A stretch of 64,000 nt of DNA from Deltaproteobacteria bacterium (GCA_021847425.1 JAJZRF010000008.1:1-64000), one strand, 5' to 3'. Positions 25,730 to 33,122 are shown, counted from the first letter of the stretch. The notes: generated by a model not told the origin, from the letters alone. Numbers and translations: made by a program.

Positions 25730-25805
25730 TCCTGGGTAGCTCAGTCGGTAGAGCAGGTGACTGTTAATCACCCTGTCGGGGGTTCGAATCCCTCCCCGGG
25801 AGCCA
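25730..25805 (+). tRNA. tRNA-Asn (anticodon GTT), element attachment target
   Basis: This is a complete cloverleaf: acceptor TCCTGGG/CCCGGGA with one G-T pair, D-loop AGCTCAGTCGGTAGAGC, anticodon loop CTGTTAA (GTT, Asn), T-arm GGGGGTTCGAATCCC and encoded GCCA at the end. Its last 47 bases (25759-25805) recur exactly at 34533-34579, so the integrated element entered at this tRNA and the gene stays whole at the left end. Confidence 0.95.
25759..25805 (+). repeat. attL: 47-bp direct repeat within the tRNA-Asn 3' half
   Basis: The 47 bases from GACTGTTAATC to GGGAGCCA are identical to 34533-34579; the flanking base differs on each side (T/G before, A/G after). The repeat spans the anticodon loop to the CCA end, the common tyrosine-integrase target region. 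Confidence 0.92.
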
Positions 25806-25814
25806 AGTAAATTC

Positions 25815-25848
25815 AAAGGGTTACGGCAATCGCCGCAACCCTTTTTTT
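25815..25848 (+). terminator. Rho-independent terminator behind tRNA-Asn
   Basis: The arm AAAGGGTTACGGC pairs with GCCGCAACCCTTT around a 4-base loop and runs into a seven-T tract. It lies just inside the element, so the element supplies the tRNA's terminator after insertion. Confidence 0.85.
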
Positions 25849-25896
25849 ATTTCTGCTTGTCGTTTTCTCCCCACTTTCTCCCCAGCAAGCAACAAC

Positions 25897-26250
25897 TCAC
25901 CTCCAGACCCACAGAGCATAATGGTCTACATAATGAGTCACGGAACGGAAACCACCCCGTTTTGCCAATGACTCAAGCTGTGAGTAGGCTTCTTGGCTTA
26001 TCATTATATTTTTTTTCCGTGATTTCAGCTTTCTATGTCGCGCCACCCGAATCGTTGTGTAAAGCCGCTCCTGGAGATCTTCATCAGCCCATCGTGCAAT
26101 GAATTTGGTGAGGCTAGATACAGTCGGGGTAGCCAGGCAAGACTGAAAATCAGAAAAAGCCTCTTCTGGCAAGGCCGTAATGCGCTTCGCGAGCCAGGCT
26201 GAGATAGCCGGGACATCCCCCTTCTGAATTTGGTAATTCAAGCCCCCCAT
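25897..26250 (-). CDS. Hypothetical protein with C-terminal ribbon-helix-helix-like segment
   Basis: I place the start at ATG 26250, eight bases after AAGGAGGA on the minus strand, which gives 117 residues; the frame is open further upstream but without a ribosome site. The N-terminal two thirds are helical (MGGLNYQIQKGDVPAISAWL, FIARWADEDLQERLYTT). The C-terminus reads RKLKSRKKNIMISQEAYSQL and then ESLAKRGGFRSVTHYV: a basic strand followed by two helices, as in ribbon-helix-helix DNA-binding proteins and the C-terminal part of MatP-like proteins. It lies at the left edge of the element and may bind its end. Function is not established. Confidence 0.65.
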   Translation of the reverse strand: MGGLNYQIQKGDVPAISAWLAKRITALPEEAFSDFQSCLATPTVSSLTKFIARWADEDLQERLYTTIRVARHRKLKSRKKNIMISQEAYSQLESLAKRGGFRSVTHYVDHYALWVWR

Positions 26251-26464
26251 AGTGTTCCTCCTTTTTGTTATGTTACATGGTAACAAAGTCGGCGCGATAT
26301 AGCAACAGCCAATGATTGCGAGAAAGAAATTTCTGTATCGTATACATCATACGAAAACACATAACTATCTGAAATTATTATATATTGACTGGATGAGAAT
26401 GGAGCGCTACCTTGTGATCATATAAGCACAACTAATGACACACGTCTTCACCCAGGAGGAAGAG

Positions 26465-26701
26465 ATGATAGACATCTACGACGAGTTAGCAGCAGCTTGG
26501 CCTGCGCCGATCGTGGCAAGACGGGAGGTAGCAAGATTTTCAGGGGGTGTGCTGAATCCACGCACCTTGGCCAACCTTGATAGCGCTGGCGAAGGCCCCC
26601 CAAAGATAAAGTGGGGGGAGAAAATGGTCGCCTACCCCACCAAAGGGTTGGTGGAATGGATGAGAAGTAGGGCTGGAAAAACCAAAACAAAGGAGAAATG
26701 A
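26465..26701 (+). CDS. AlpA/excisionase-like small HTH protein
   Basis: This 78-residue protein starts at ATG 26465, behind a strong AGGAGGAAGAG site. The sequence REVARFSGGVLNPRTLANLDSAG, then a PP-K-KWG-K turn, VAYPTKGLVEWMRSR, fits the winged-helix AlpA/Xis pattern: choose-a-site helix, small wing, and a Y.....LV.W closing helix. Such proteins commonly act as directionality factors or activators for integrases. It overlaps the next gene as ATGA, so the two are coupled. A role in excision is inferred from family and from placement at the head of the element's rightward operon. Confidence 0.7.
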   Translation: MIDIYDELAAAWPAPIVARREVARFSGGVLNPRTLANLDSAGEGPPKIKWGEKMVAYPTKGLVEWMRSRAGKTKTKEK

Positions 26702-26976
26702 AAATGATGGAGATCAGGGAAATGAAAGACGCGCAAGGAAAAAAAGTGCCTGGATGGGCTTTGTGGATTGGGGGGAAAATAGCACTGATATTCCCAACAG
26801 AAAGAGCGGCGGTCGCCGCCAAGGAGTTTCTCTTGGAACAACAAAATGCCGAATTCCTGAAAATGATGGAACAGGGGCTGATCAAGGCTTGGGACATGAT
26901 GGAATTTTGCCAAAAATTGCAGCTAAAACTGGCCCCTCCCCCTTGGCACTCCAAGCTGAAAGCGCCGCGCGGCTAA
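26698..26976 (+). CDS. Hypothetical small helical protein
   Basis: This 92-residue protein's ATG 26698 overlaps the previous stop by four bases. It has a Trp/Gly-containing beta part (VPGWALWIGGKIALIFPTER), then helices (AAVAAKEFLLEQQNAEFLKM, MEQGLIKAWDMMEFC) and a Pro/Lys tail. No family is recognised. Coupling to the HTH gene and the short gap to the next gene suggest one operon. Confidence 0.6.
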   Translation: MKMMEIREMKDAQGKKVPGWALWIGGKIALIFPTERAAVAAKEFLLEQQNAEFLKMMEQGLIKAWDMMEFCQKLQLKLAPPPWHSKLKAPRG

Positions 26977-26979
26977 AAG

Positions 26980-27705
26980 ATGGCCCCCCAGATCTTACAG
27001 TTGCTGGAGATAGAGCCGCCGGCCGAGTTGGCGGCGGCTTTATCGGCCGATTTTCTGGACCGGCTGCGGATCGCCAACCCGCCGCCGGTCCGCATCGCCA
27101 TCCCACCAGAAATCGCAAGCTGGGGAGGCTATTGCTCGGGCGGGGAGTATGCCGAAAAAGGAGAGGTGGTAATAGCCGATTGGCGCACCACCCCAGAATG
27201 GCTCGTACAGCAAAGAATTCAAGCGGTTTACGTCCACGAGACCGCGCACCGCCTGCTTTCTCAGGCCCAGGCTCGCGAAATAGAAAGCCATGGGATTGAA
27301 TTTTTCACCCTCCTTCTCTTTCTTTTCCTCCGGGCAGGGACCAAGAAAGGCGACCGTCCATGGTTGATTTCGGCTGGCCTGTATGACTGCCAAAATTGTC
27401 TAGAACCGCGAGGGGTTGAGGGCGTGCCGTCGCTTGGGGAATCGATTGATTTTGCCCTAGAACTGGCCCTTGAAATTGCAAGTCAAGAGATCACAGCAGA
27501 GCAAGCCGCAGAAGAGATTTGCCGTCGGGTAAAAAAGTGGAAAGCCGAAGAACCAGAGCGCCGCGAGGCGGCGAGGGAAAAACAGGAAGCGATACAGACC
27601 GCCTTTGCGACCGCCCACGACAAAATTTTCTGGTGGCGGGTGTACTTCTTCGCTTCCTCATTCCTGGGCGTCGTTTTTCTAATTTTGGCAATTAGCATGA
27701 GGTGA
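26980..27705 (+). CDS. Membrane-anchored HExxH putative zinc protease of the element
   Basis: This 241-residue protein has HETAH at 86-90 in the context IQAVYVHETAHRLLSQAQA, the classic zinc-metallopeptidase helix, with ESHGIEFF about 20 residues later as a possible third-ligand region. The middle holds LLLFLFL..., a Cys pair in YDCQNCLEP and a charged coiled stretch (RRVKKWKAEEPERREAAREK). The C-terminus is a membrane helix (VYFFASSFLGVVFLILAI). No signal peptide is evident, so the catalytic part would face the cytoplasm. This could be an ImmA/IrrE-like regulator protease or a host-factor protease; neither is established. Confidence 0.65.
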   Translation: MAPQILQLLEIEPPAELAAALSADFLDRLRIANPPPVRIAIPPEIASWGGYCSGGEYAEKGEVVIADWRTTPEWLVQQRIQAVYVHETAHRLLSQAQAREIESHGIEFFTLLLFLFLRAGTKKGDRPWLISAGLYDCQNCLEPRGVEGVPSLGESIDFALELALEIASQEITAEQAAEEICRRVKKWKAEEPERREAAREKQEAIQTAFATAHDKIFWWRVYFFASSFLGVVFLILAISMR

Positions 27706-27710
27706 AAAAT

Positions 27711-27983
27711 ATGTCCGAGAAACTACAAAAACTTGAGGAGCGCCGCGCGAAAATCGCGGCCGAAATTCAAAAAATAAAAGGACGGGGGGTGGCGGCTGCT
27801 CGCAAAGCAGACACCCGGCGCAAGATCATCTTGGGCAGTCTGGTTTGGGGGATGGTGCAGCGGGGGGAGGTGGTTGATAAAAATGGCCTCCTCGCTGCCT
27901 TGGACAAGTCACTTTTTCGGCCCCAGGATCGCGCCCTCTTTGAGCTGCCGCCTCTGCCCCCGCAACCCCCTGAAAGGGGGTAA
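27711..27983 (+). CDS. TraD/MobC-like mobilization accessory protein
   Basis: This 90-residue protein starts at ATG 27711 behind GAGGTG; GTG 27702 is an alternative. The pattern of an N-terminal coiled helix (LQKLEERRAKIAAEIQKIKG), then ARKADTRRKIILGSLVWGMV, then a second helix and a Pro-rich end matches the short TraD family associated with Ti-type MobQ relaxases, whose DTRRKIxxG motif is its signature. It lies immediately before the oriT-like site and the relaxase, as expected for a relaxosome helper. The Pro-rich C-terminus overlaps the first inverted repeat of the oriT region. Confidence 0.72.
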   Translation: MSEKLQKLEERRAKIAAEIQKIKGRGVAAARKADTRRKIILGSLVWGMVQRGEVVDKNGLLAALDKSLFRPQDRALFELPPLPPQPPERG

Positions 27984-28014
27984 TGCGCGCACTTATACAT
28001 TCGGCTGCGCCGAA
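27966..28014 (-). other. oriT-like site of MobQ type (hairpin plus nic core)
   Basis: Between the TraD-like and relaxase genes lies a hairpin TTCGGC/GCCGAA (28000-28005 and 28009-28014, loop of 3). On the minus strand it is followed directly by TATAAGTGCGCGCATTA (27981-27997). The core AAGTGCGC matches the first eight bases of the RSF1010-family nic core AAGTGCGCCCT, and RSF1010 likewise has its hairpin just upstream of the nic. A further CCCCC/GGGGG repeat flanks it at 27966-27980. Confidence 0.6.
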
Positions 28015-28054
28015 CGTTTTAAGCACGCTCTGCGAGGCCTAAGGAAAAGGGAAA

Positions 28055-29586
28055 ATGCCAACAAAAAATCCATACAGCTTCAAGGCCAAAGTCGTCAAGC
28101 GGAGTAAGGGGAAATCTGCTGTGGCAGGGGCGGCTTACCAGGCTGGAGAAAAGCTTATTGATGAGCGCACTGGCCGCAGGTGCAACTACTCAAGAAAAAA
28201 AGGGGTGGTGCATTCTGAAATTCTGGCACCCCAAAACTCTCCAGCCTGGGCAATGAATCGGGGAGCACTCTGGAATAGGGCAGAGAAGGCAGAGAACAGA
28301 AAAGACGCTCAAACCGCCAGAAAATTTATATTGGCTCTCCCAAAGAGTTGACCCACGAGCAACGCCAGAAGTATGCCCGAAAGTTTATTCAGGAACAGTT
28401 TGTCGCTCGGGGCATGGTTGCTGACTTTTCAATTCACCTGCCTGATGCAGGGAAGAATCAAGACAACCACCATCTCCATCTAATGTTAACCATGAGAAAC
28501 ATCGGGCGAGCAGGGTTTGGAAAAAAGAATCGTGATTGGAATAAAGTCTCGCTGCTTGAAACATGGCGCGAGCAGTGGGCGGTGTATACCAATCGTGCCC
28601 TTGAGGCACAAGGATTTGAACCCACATGGGATCATCGAACCCTTGAAGAACAAGGCATTGAGCGTATCCCACAAATCCACCTTGGCCAGGCCGTGCTTGA
28701 AATGGAAGCCCGAGGAATCAAGACAGAACGGGCAGAAAGAGCACTTGAAATTCACCAGGCCAACCTACAGATCGAAGAACTAAAGCAAGTTGAAAAGGAA
28801 ATCCGAGATGAACGCCTTGGAGAGAGTCGAAAGAGCCCGGAAAATGCCCGAAGAAATCGAAACCCTGCGCCAGCAGTTACAAGTGGCAAATCAGAAAATC
28901 GACAATCTGCAAAAACAGATCGAGGCCATGGGCAAAGCTCTCAAGCGCCACCTACAGCAACACCAGCAGTCAGCAAAAGGTCAGAGCAACCTGCTCGCCC
29001 GGCTTCTTGGCCGGTGAGCCATCCACAAGGAGAATCAGACATGCTTTCAGTAGAGGAACAGCAGGATTTTTTGCGTATTCGCCGCGAAATGGCCAAGCGG
29101 CAGGCCGAGGAAATTGTCCGGCGGCGACAAGAGTTATCTGAAGAGCAAAAAAAGCGTTTCGAGGAAATGGTCCGACGGGTCGAGGCAACCTTCAACAAGC
29201 GACCTGATCAGCTTTTTTGGGAAGATTACTTTGCCATGGATTGCCTCTCGGAATTGCGGCAACGCAAGCAGACCGCCGAGCAGGCGGATTGGCAAAAAAT
29301 AGAAGCCAAGGTAATGGCAGGCCTTTTGCTGGATGGTGCTTCTGTTGTTGACGTCGCCGAATTGCTAGACGAAGCCGGAGTGTCGACAGCGGCCACCTCG
29401 CCCGATGGTCAAGCCACAGGGGAGCGGACGGCGCTGGAATATTTGAAAACCCTTGCATCTTCAAGTCCTGAGTTGAAAGACGCGATCGAGCAGGCGGAAG
29501 AGCGACAAAAAGACGAGGAGCGAGAAAGGCGGTCGCGGCCGCTTTCCGACGCTCCCGAGACAACAGGCCCACGGCCTGAAATGTAA
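28055..29586 (+). pseudogene. MobA/MobL (MobQ) relaxase, split by a one-base frameshift
   Basis: Two adjoining frames together make one relaxase. The first (28055-28351) has the relaxase opening KVVKRSKGKSAVAGAAYQAGE with the likely nicking Tyr28, and ends FILALPKS then stop. The second continues from LTHEQRQKYARKF and holds the metal-binding triad DNHHLHLML, then the RSF1010-MobA-like ANRALE/DHRTLEEQGIERIP/HLGQAVLEMEARGI run. Adding one G after CCCAAAG near 28344 would restore LALPKELTHEQ, the conserved family sequence. The stop TGA overlaps TTG 28348, so reinitiation is conceivable. A C-terminal accessory part has its own AAGGAG and ATG 29041. It may be a sequencing error or a genuine loss. 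Confidence 0.75.
28808..29017 (+). CDS. Possible overlapping coiled-coil gene inside the relaxase gene
   Basis: In a different frame from the relaxase there is a 69-residue frame starting at ATG 28808 with AAAGGAAA nine bases upstream. Its product is a regular coiled coil (EEIETLRQQLQVANQKIDNL, then QKQIEAMGKALKRHL) with a basic tail ending LLARLLGR. Over the same bases the relaxase frame encodes only a low-complexity Ser/Pro/Ala/Arg linker, as if the second frame were under selection. RSF1010 similarly encodes MobB inside mobA in another frame. It ends 24 bases before the internal ATG 29041. This is a reasoned candidate, not a proven gene. Confidence 0.45.
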   Translation: MNALERVERARKMPEEIETLRQQLQVANQKIDNLQKQIEAMGKALKRHLQQHQQSAKGQSNLLARLLGR

Positions 29587-29600
29587 GGAGGAAAAATATC

Positions 29601-29819
29601 ATGAAAAAAATAACCCCACCAACCCATGAGCAATGGCTGGACTTTTGGCACAAAGCTCTGTCCCTGGCTACCTGCGAAGCAATCCCTGATGCAATTTTAG
29701 ACAATTATACCCGCCACCGCCTAACGAGTTTTCTGTGTGATCAATCGTTTGAATCGGGCAAGCAGGAAAGGCGGCGAAAGAAAAGGATTAGCGGCAAGCC
29801 GACGGACACTTTCCAATAA
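29601..29819 (+). CDS. Hypothetical small protein
   Basis: This 72-residue protein starts at ATG 29601, nine bases after a strong TAAGGAGG site and 14 bases after the relaxase stop. It opens MKKITPPTHEQWLDFWHKAL and ends in a basic Arg/Lys-rich tail (KQERRRKKRISGKPTD). No family is recognised. The good ribosome site and the operon spacing support it being a real gene of the mobilization operon. Confidence 0.6.
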   Translation: MKKITPPTHEQWLDFWHKALSLATCEAIPDAILDNYTRHRLTSFLCDQSFESGKQERRRKKRISGKPTDTFQ

Positions 29820-29832
29820 TGAATGGCGCAGT

Positions 29833-30044
29833 GTCAGCATATCTTTTGCGAGGATAAGGCAAGAAAATGCGATTTGCAGACAAAATGCTGACGTTTGAAC
29901 AAAAAATATACCGGCAGTGTACTGGTAAGGGTTTGCTGTCGATTTTTCCCCAGATATGCTTACGCTTACGTGGGGGGGGAGGGGTGATAGCCAAAGCATG
30001 TTTTGCGGACGCAACCCTTCAAAAAGTCAGCAACACGTCAGCAT
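29833..30044. repeat. Iteron-like GTCAGCA repeats before the DUF3987-like gene
   Basis: In the 243-base gap before the ATPase gene, GTCAGCAT occurs at 29833-29840, its inverse ATGCTGAC at 29885-29892, GTCAGCA at 30026-30032 and GTCAGCAT at 30037-30044. The last two are 11 bases apart, one helical turn. The region also contains AT-rich stretches and a run of G. This could be a replication origin or an operator. Confidence 0.4.
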
Positions 30045-30062
30045 TTTAAAAGAGGCGTAAAA

Positions 30063-31319
30063 ATGGCTCGAAAACCGAAACAAATTTGTCTCTTCAAGAA
30101 TCTATCCTCCGAGGCTCTTGACTACGCAAGGGTTTCCTTTGTGGCCCGGCGCAGGAAGAGAGCTGGCGAATGGCGCGGCATGCCCTGCGTACCGCCGGGG
30201 AGTCTGCTGGAATCTGTCATTTCAGAGTTCCACGAAAAAACCAACATCGCGTTGGAAATCCCTCTCTGCACCTTCTTCCATTACGTGGCCGGGGCGCTCA
30301 TCACCAAGGGTTCTAAGATACTATTCCAAGGGGAGGCGATCGAAGCAGATTTTTGGTCGTTGGTACTTGCCCCTTCCGGCGCCGGGAAAACTTGGACCGA
30401 AAAAAAGATTGGGAAAGGGCTAGAGGGTGTTGTCCCGGTCATACAGTCCGGTGCGGCATCGGCAGCGGCGTGGCTCCAGGAGTTCGCCGAAAATCCGCGA
30501 GCCCTTTGGATTCGCGACGAGTTTTTCCAGTTTTTAAAGGGCATCGAGCAATCCGGTGGACCGCTGGCAGACCTGAAAGGATATCTTTTGCAGAGCTACG
30601 ACAACTCCACTATTGAGCGAAAAACCAAAAAGGATGTAATCACCATCGAGAAACCGGTGCTTTCGTTGTTGGGCTTCACCGCCCTGCAGCCTTTCACAGA
30701 TGGCATGTCACCGGAAAGTCTGCTAGACGGGTTTGCGCAGCGGTTCGGGTTTGTCCTGGCTATGCCAGATCCGGCAAGACCATGGAGGAATTTCCCTTCC
30801 TGGAGCGTAAATTCGGAGGACTGGGCAATGCGCTTCAATTCTGTGATAGAAGGGCTGTTGCCAGAATATCAGGCTTCACCCGAAGCCGAAGAGGCTTTTT
30901 TGACAGCTTTTAAAAAATTGTCCGGCGGACAAGATCTCGATGAATCGTTTTTCCGGCGGGTGATGTGGCGCGGCCACAAATATGCGCTCGTTTACCATGT
31001 GATCAGGGGTCTTGCGGCCGAACCTGAACTCACCAAGGAAGATTACGGCTGGGCTGCGCGCTTGCTTGAGATGCAGCTTGCCGACGCCGCAGAGGTTTTG
31101 GAAAGGTGTTCACGAAGCGATATTTCACGCGCCATCGATGCGGTTGATGAAATTGTGCGACGTTTACAGGCCGCAGGGGAGCCTATTACCGCTCGGGCCG
31201 TACTTGGCAAGACAAGGCTCATAAACTCTTCAGCCATGGCTCGTTTTGTTTTCAAGGTTTTGGGTGTCGAGGAGGCTGTGCAGCGTCCCCGGAAGCAGTC
31301 TCAACTCGCTGCTGCCTGA
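30063..31319 (+). CDS. DUF3987-like P-loop protein (putative plasmid-type replication ATPase)
   Basis: This 418-residue protein, from ATG 30063 (AGAGGCG upstream; the frame is open to 30003 without a better site), has Walker A APSGAGKTW at 103-111 and a downstream acidic strand ALWIRDEFFQFL that can serve as Walker B, then PVLSLLGFTALQPF as a sensor-like strand. The architecture, with P-loop, middle helical region and a C-terminal helical/winged segment (ITARAVLGKTRLINSS), resembles the DUF3987 family found in prophages and plasmids. It may act in replication of the excised element. It is followed by a strong terminator. Confidence 0.65.
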   Translation: MARKPKQICLFKNLSSEALDYARVSFVARRRKRAGEWRGMPCVPPGSLLESVISEFHEKTNIALEIPLCTFFHYVAGALITKGSKILFQGEAIEADFWSLVLAPSGAGKTWTEKKIGKGLEGVVPVIQSGAASAAAWLQEFAENPRALWIRDEFFQFLKGIEQSGGPLADLKGYLLQSYDNSTIERKTKKDVITIEKPVLSLLGFTALQPFTDGMSPESLLDGFAQRFGFVLAMPDPARPWRNFPSWSVNSEDWAMRFNSVIEGLLPEYQASPEAEEAFLTAFKKLSGGQDLDESFFRRVMWRGHKYALVYHVIRGLAAEPELTKEDYGWAARLLEMQLADAAEVLERCSRSDISRAIDAVDEIVRRLQAAGEPITARAVLGKTRLINSSAMARFVFKVLGVEEAVQRPRKQSQLAAA

Positions 31320-31326
31320 GCGCCGC

Positions 31327-31756
31327 CCTTGCGCTATGCGCGCTTGCAAGCCCTGCGACTTTTGGTCGTGGGGCTTTCTTTTTCCTGGAAAGGGAGGGTG
31401 TCCCCTGGCGGGGCCTCCCTCTGGGGGCATGAATCTTTAACCGGCTTCACGGCCTGATGGCCGAGCGCCGGTTTTCTTCGACTTGTTCATTGGTTGACGG
31501 CACTGAGGCCTTCGGCCTAAAAAAGCGAAGCGTTCAGTGCAGGAAACGGGAAGGCCTGCGCGAAGGGATGTGGCCGCTGCGCGGACGCGCTGAAGGCCAC
31601 TGCTGACCTGACCAGGAAAACACGCCCCTCGAAGCCAAAAAAGCCCGGCGGGGCCTTTACGTGCGTTTTTGAATCCTTTTTATTCCCCCTTTCAAAAGCA
31701 AAAAAAGGCTGGCAGGGCGAACCTGTACCGGCCTTGCAAGCGCGCATAGCGCAAGG
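31327..31756. repeat. GC-rich structured noncoding block flanked by 24-bp inverted repeats
   Basis: CCTTGCGCTATGCGCGCTTG plus CAAG (31327-31350) recurs as an exact inverse at 31733-31756. Between them lie several further short dyads (AGGCC/GGCCT at 31506-31518, CACTGA/TCAGTG around it) and no convincing gene. The left arm overlaps the terminator of the DUF3987-like gene. It fills most of the 464-base gap between two convergent genes. Confidence 0.7.
31348..31383 (+). terminator. Rho-independent terminator after the DUF3987-like gene
   Basis: A 12-base stem AAGCCCTGCGAC / GTCGTGGGGCTT (two G-T pairs) with loop TTTTG is followed by TCTTTTT. It begins 29 bases after the stop codon. Confidence 0.85.
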
Positions 31757-31783
31757 ATTTCGGCGTCCATACCGGGTTAAAGA

Positions 31784-32257
31784 TCAAGCTGATTCAACTT
31801 GTTGAGCCATAAGTTCCAACGGAAAGTCAGTAGTAAACCAACGAAATGCACCATAGCAGAATATTAAACCCAATCCATATACAAAGATGGTTGGAAGCGC
31901 AGCTAGGATGTTAAGGGCACCAAAAAAGGTTTTTAAAGGTCTCAGCTGCTTTTTGAGTCTACTGGAGACATTAATTTTTGTGCCTGTTGAGAGAGTGACT
32001 CCGTACAGGTAGGTTACAGTGTTATTGAAAAAAACCCTTTTGGGCAATTTGAGCTTTACCAAATGAAATTTTGAAACTGCGCCAGTAGTCAAATATGAGT
32101 CTATTTCGTTTGGAACGACAACATTTTCAATATAGCCGTTATTGCCAGCAAAGCGGAGATATTGATATGCGACATTCCCGTCTGATCTGTTCCCAATTTC
32201 ATGCGGTCCGGCCATTTCCAGCCCTGAACTTAATGTGAATATTTCTGCTGTTGCCAT
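31784..32257 (-). CDS. Hypothetical protein with C-terminal membrane segment
   Basis: This 157-residue protein starts at ATG 32257 behind GTGAGG. The first 105 residues are beta-rich and hydrophilic (GNVAYQYLRFAGNNGYIENV, then VVPNEID, FHLVKLKLPKRVFFNNTVTY), then a basic patch (SSRLKKQLRPLKTFF) leads into one or two hydrophobic segments (LNILAALPTIFVYGLGLIF). There is no N-terminal signal, so the soluble part is probably cytoplasmic. It is unrecognised. It is transcribed with, but 127 bases downstream of, the toxin-antitoxin pair. Confidence 0.6.
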   Translation of the reverse strand: MATAEIFTLSSGLEMAGPHEIGNRSDGNVAYQYLRFAGNNGYIENVVVPNEIDSYLTTGAVSKFHLVKLKLPKRVFFNNTVTYLYGVTLSTGTKINVSSRLKKQLRPLKTFFGALNILAALPTIFVYGLGLIFCYGAFRWFTTDFPLELMAQQVESA

Positions 32258-32384
32258 AGCCGTTGCCTCACAGATTAAATTACGCCCGAACGGGAAGAAT
32301 TACTTATTCTGGTCATGATCGTATAGGGGAAACACGTGGTCAATCATTTTCTTCAAAATCCTGCATTCCCACCAGACAAAACTT

Positions 32385-32705
32385 TTAAAGAACGGCTTCC
32401 AATCCTTTACGTTCGATAAGATTAAGCAGTTTCAATGACGGACCGCTTGGTTTCTTGTCGCCAATCTCCCACTTCTGGACAGTAGAAATACTGGTGTTCA
32501 GCACAGCAGCAAAGACAGCCTGGCTGACGTGTGCCTTTTCCCGTAACTGCTTGATCTTTTTAGGGAGCATTTCATGGACGGCGAGGCCACACAGGGCTTC
32601 GAATTCACACATGCGACGCTTATCGATCAACCCAATTTTGTGCAAGCCATGAGCGGTCTCGTGCATTTCCTCAAGGATTCTACTTTTCCGTTTCGCCGTT
32701 GCCAT
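32385..32705 (-). CDS. higA: HigA-like XRE antitoxin
   Basis: This 106-residue protein, from ATG 32705 behind GGAGGTG, has a C-terminal XRE helix-turn-helix (IKQLREKAHVSQAVFAAVLN, then TSISTVQKWEIGDKKPSGP, SLKLLNLIERKGLEAV), the arrangement of HigA/NadS antitoxins paired with HigB-2/RelE toxins. It overlaps the end of the toxin gene by 26 bases, which couples its synthesis to the toxin. The toxin-first order is typical of the HigBA type. It probably also represses the promoter upstream of the toxin. Confidence 0.8.
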   Translation of the reverse strand: MATAKRKSRILEEMHETAHGLHKIGLIDKRRMCEFEALCGLAVHEMLPKKIKQLREKAHVSQAVFAAVLNTSISTVQKWEIGDKKPSGPSLKLLNLIERKGLEAVL

Positions 32706-33072
32706 CACACACCTCCATAATTTCCCCTGCAGTCAGAGCAGCCGCCAATTGGGGCTCATTAAACCCGAGTAGTTCTTTCGCCACTTCCTGGAAGAATTTC
32801 AACTCGTCCTTGTCAATGTTTGCGCGTTCATTTTTTTCGAAGCCATACATGAAAAACCATCGATCTCCTCGATTGGTCGCAACAATGGTTCGAGCACCAC
32901 CACTTTTTCCCCGGCCAGGCAAGGCAATACGTTTCTTTACCACGCATCCGCCAAGGTCTGCATCGACAAGCCCTTGCGCCATTTCAAGAACCGCACGATA
33001 GAGAGCGCCGTCAGACAAGGCACTTTTGTGCATCCACCGGGCAAACGTGCGGGTCTTGAAGATTCTTTTCAT
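32680..33072 (-). CDS. higB: HigB/RelE-family toxin (type II toxin-antitoxin)
   Basis: This 130-residue protein fits the PF06296-type RelE/HigB toxin family: FARWMHKSALSD, the conserved EMAQGLVDADLGGCVVKKRI, the glycine turn GRGKSGGARTIVAT, and FFMYGFEKNERANIDKDEL. Such toxins cleave mRNA at the ribosome and are neutralised by the linked XRE antitoxin. It starts at ATG 33072, only a few bases after the predicted -10 box, so the transcript may be nearly leaderless. In this element it would serve to stabilise inheritance. Confidence 0.87.
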   Translation of the reverse strand: MKRIFKTRTFARWMHKSALSDGALYRAVLEMAQGLVDADLGGCVVKKRIALPGRGKSGGARTIVATNRGDRWFFMYGFEKNERANIDKDELKFFQEVAKELLGFNEPQLAAALTAGEIMEVCDGNGETEK

Positions 33073-33077
33073 GATTT

Positions 33078-33106
33078 ACTATATCACCTGGTGCAATAGT
33101 TTGCAA
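33078..33106 (-). promoter_or_regulatory. Promoter and operator of the toxin-antitoxin pair
   Basis: On the minus strand, -35 TTGCAA (33101-33106) and -10 TATAGT (33078-33083) are 17 bases apart. The spacer contains the palindrome CACCAGGTG (33085-33093), a likely autoregulatory site for the antitoxin. Confidence 0.65.
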
Positions 33107-33122
33107 GGGGAACCCCTAAAAT

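Noticed and set aside
25857-26102. Forward frame at the left end of the element
   Set aside because: No ribosome site, overlaps the better-supported minus-strand gene (25897-26250), and the translation is unlike any protein.
31506-31518. AGGCC/GGCCT hairpin as a terminator
   Set aside because: It is followed by A residues, not T, on the + strand and has no T-run on the minus strand, so it does not fit a rho-independent terminator.
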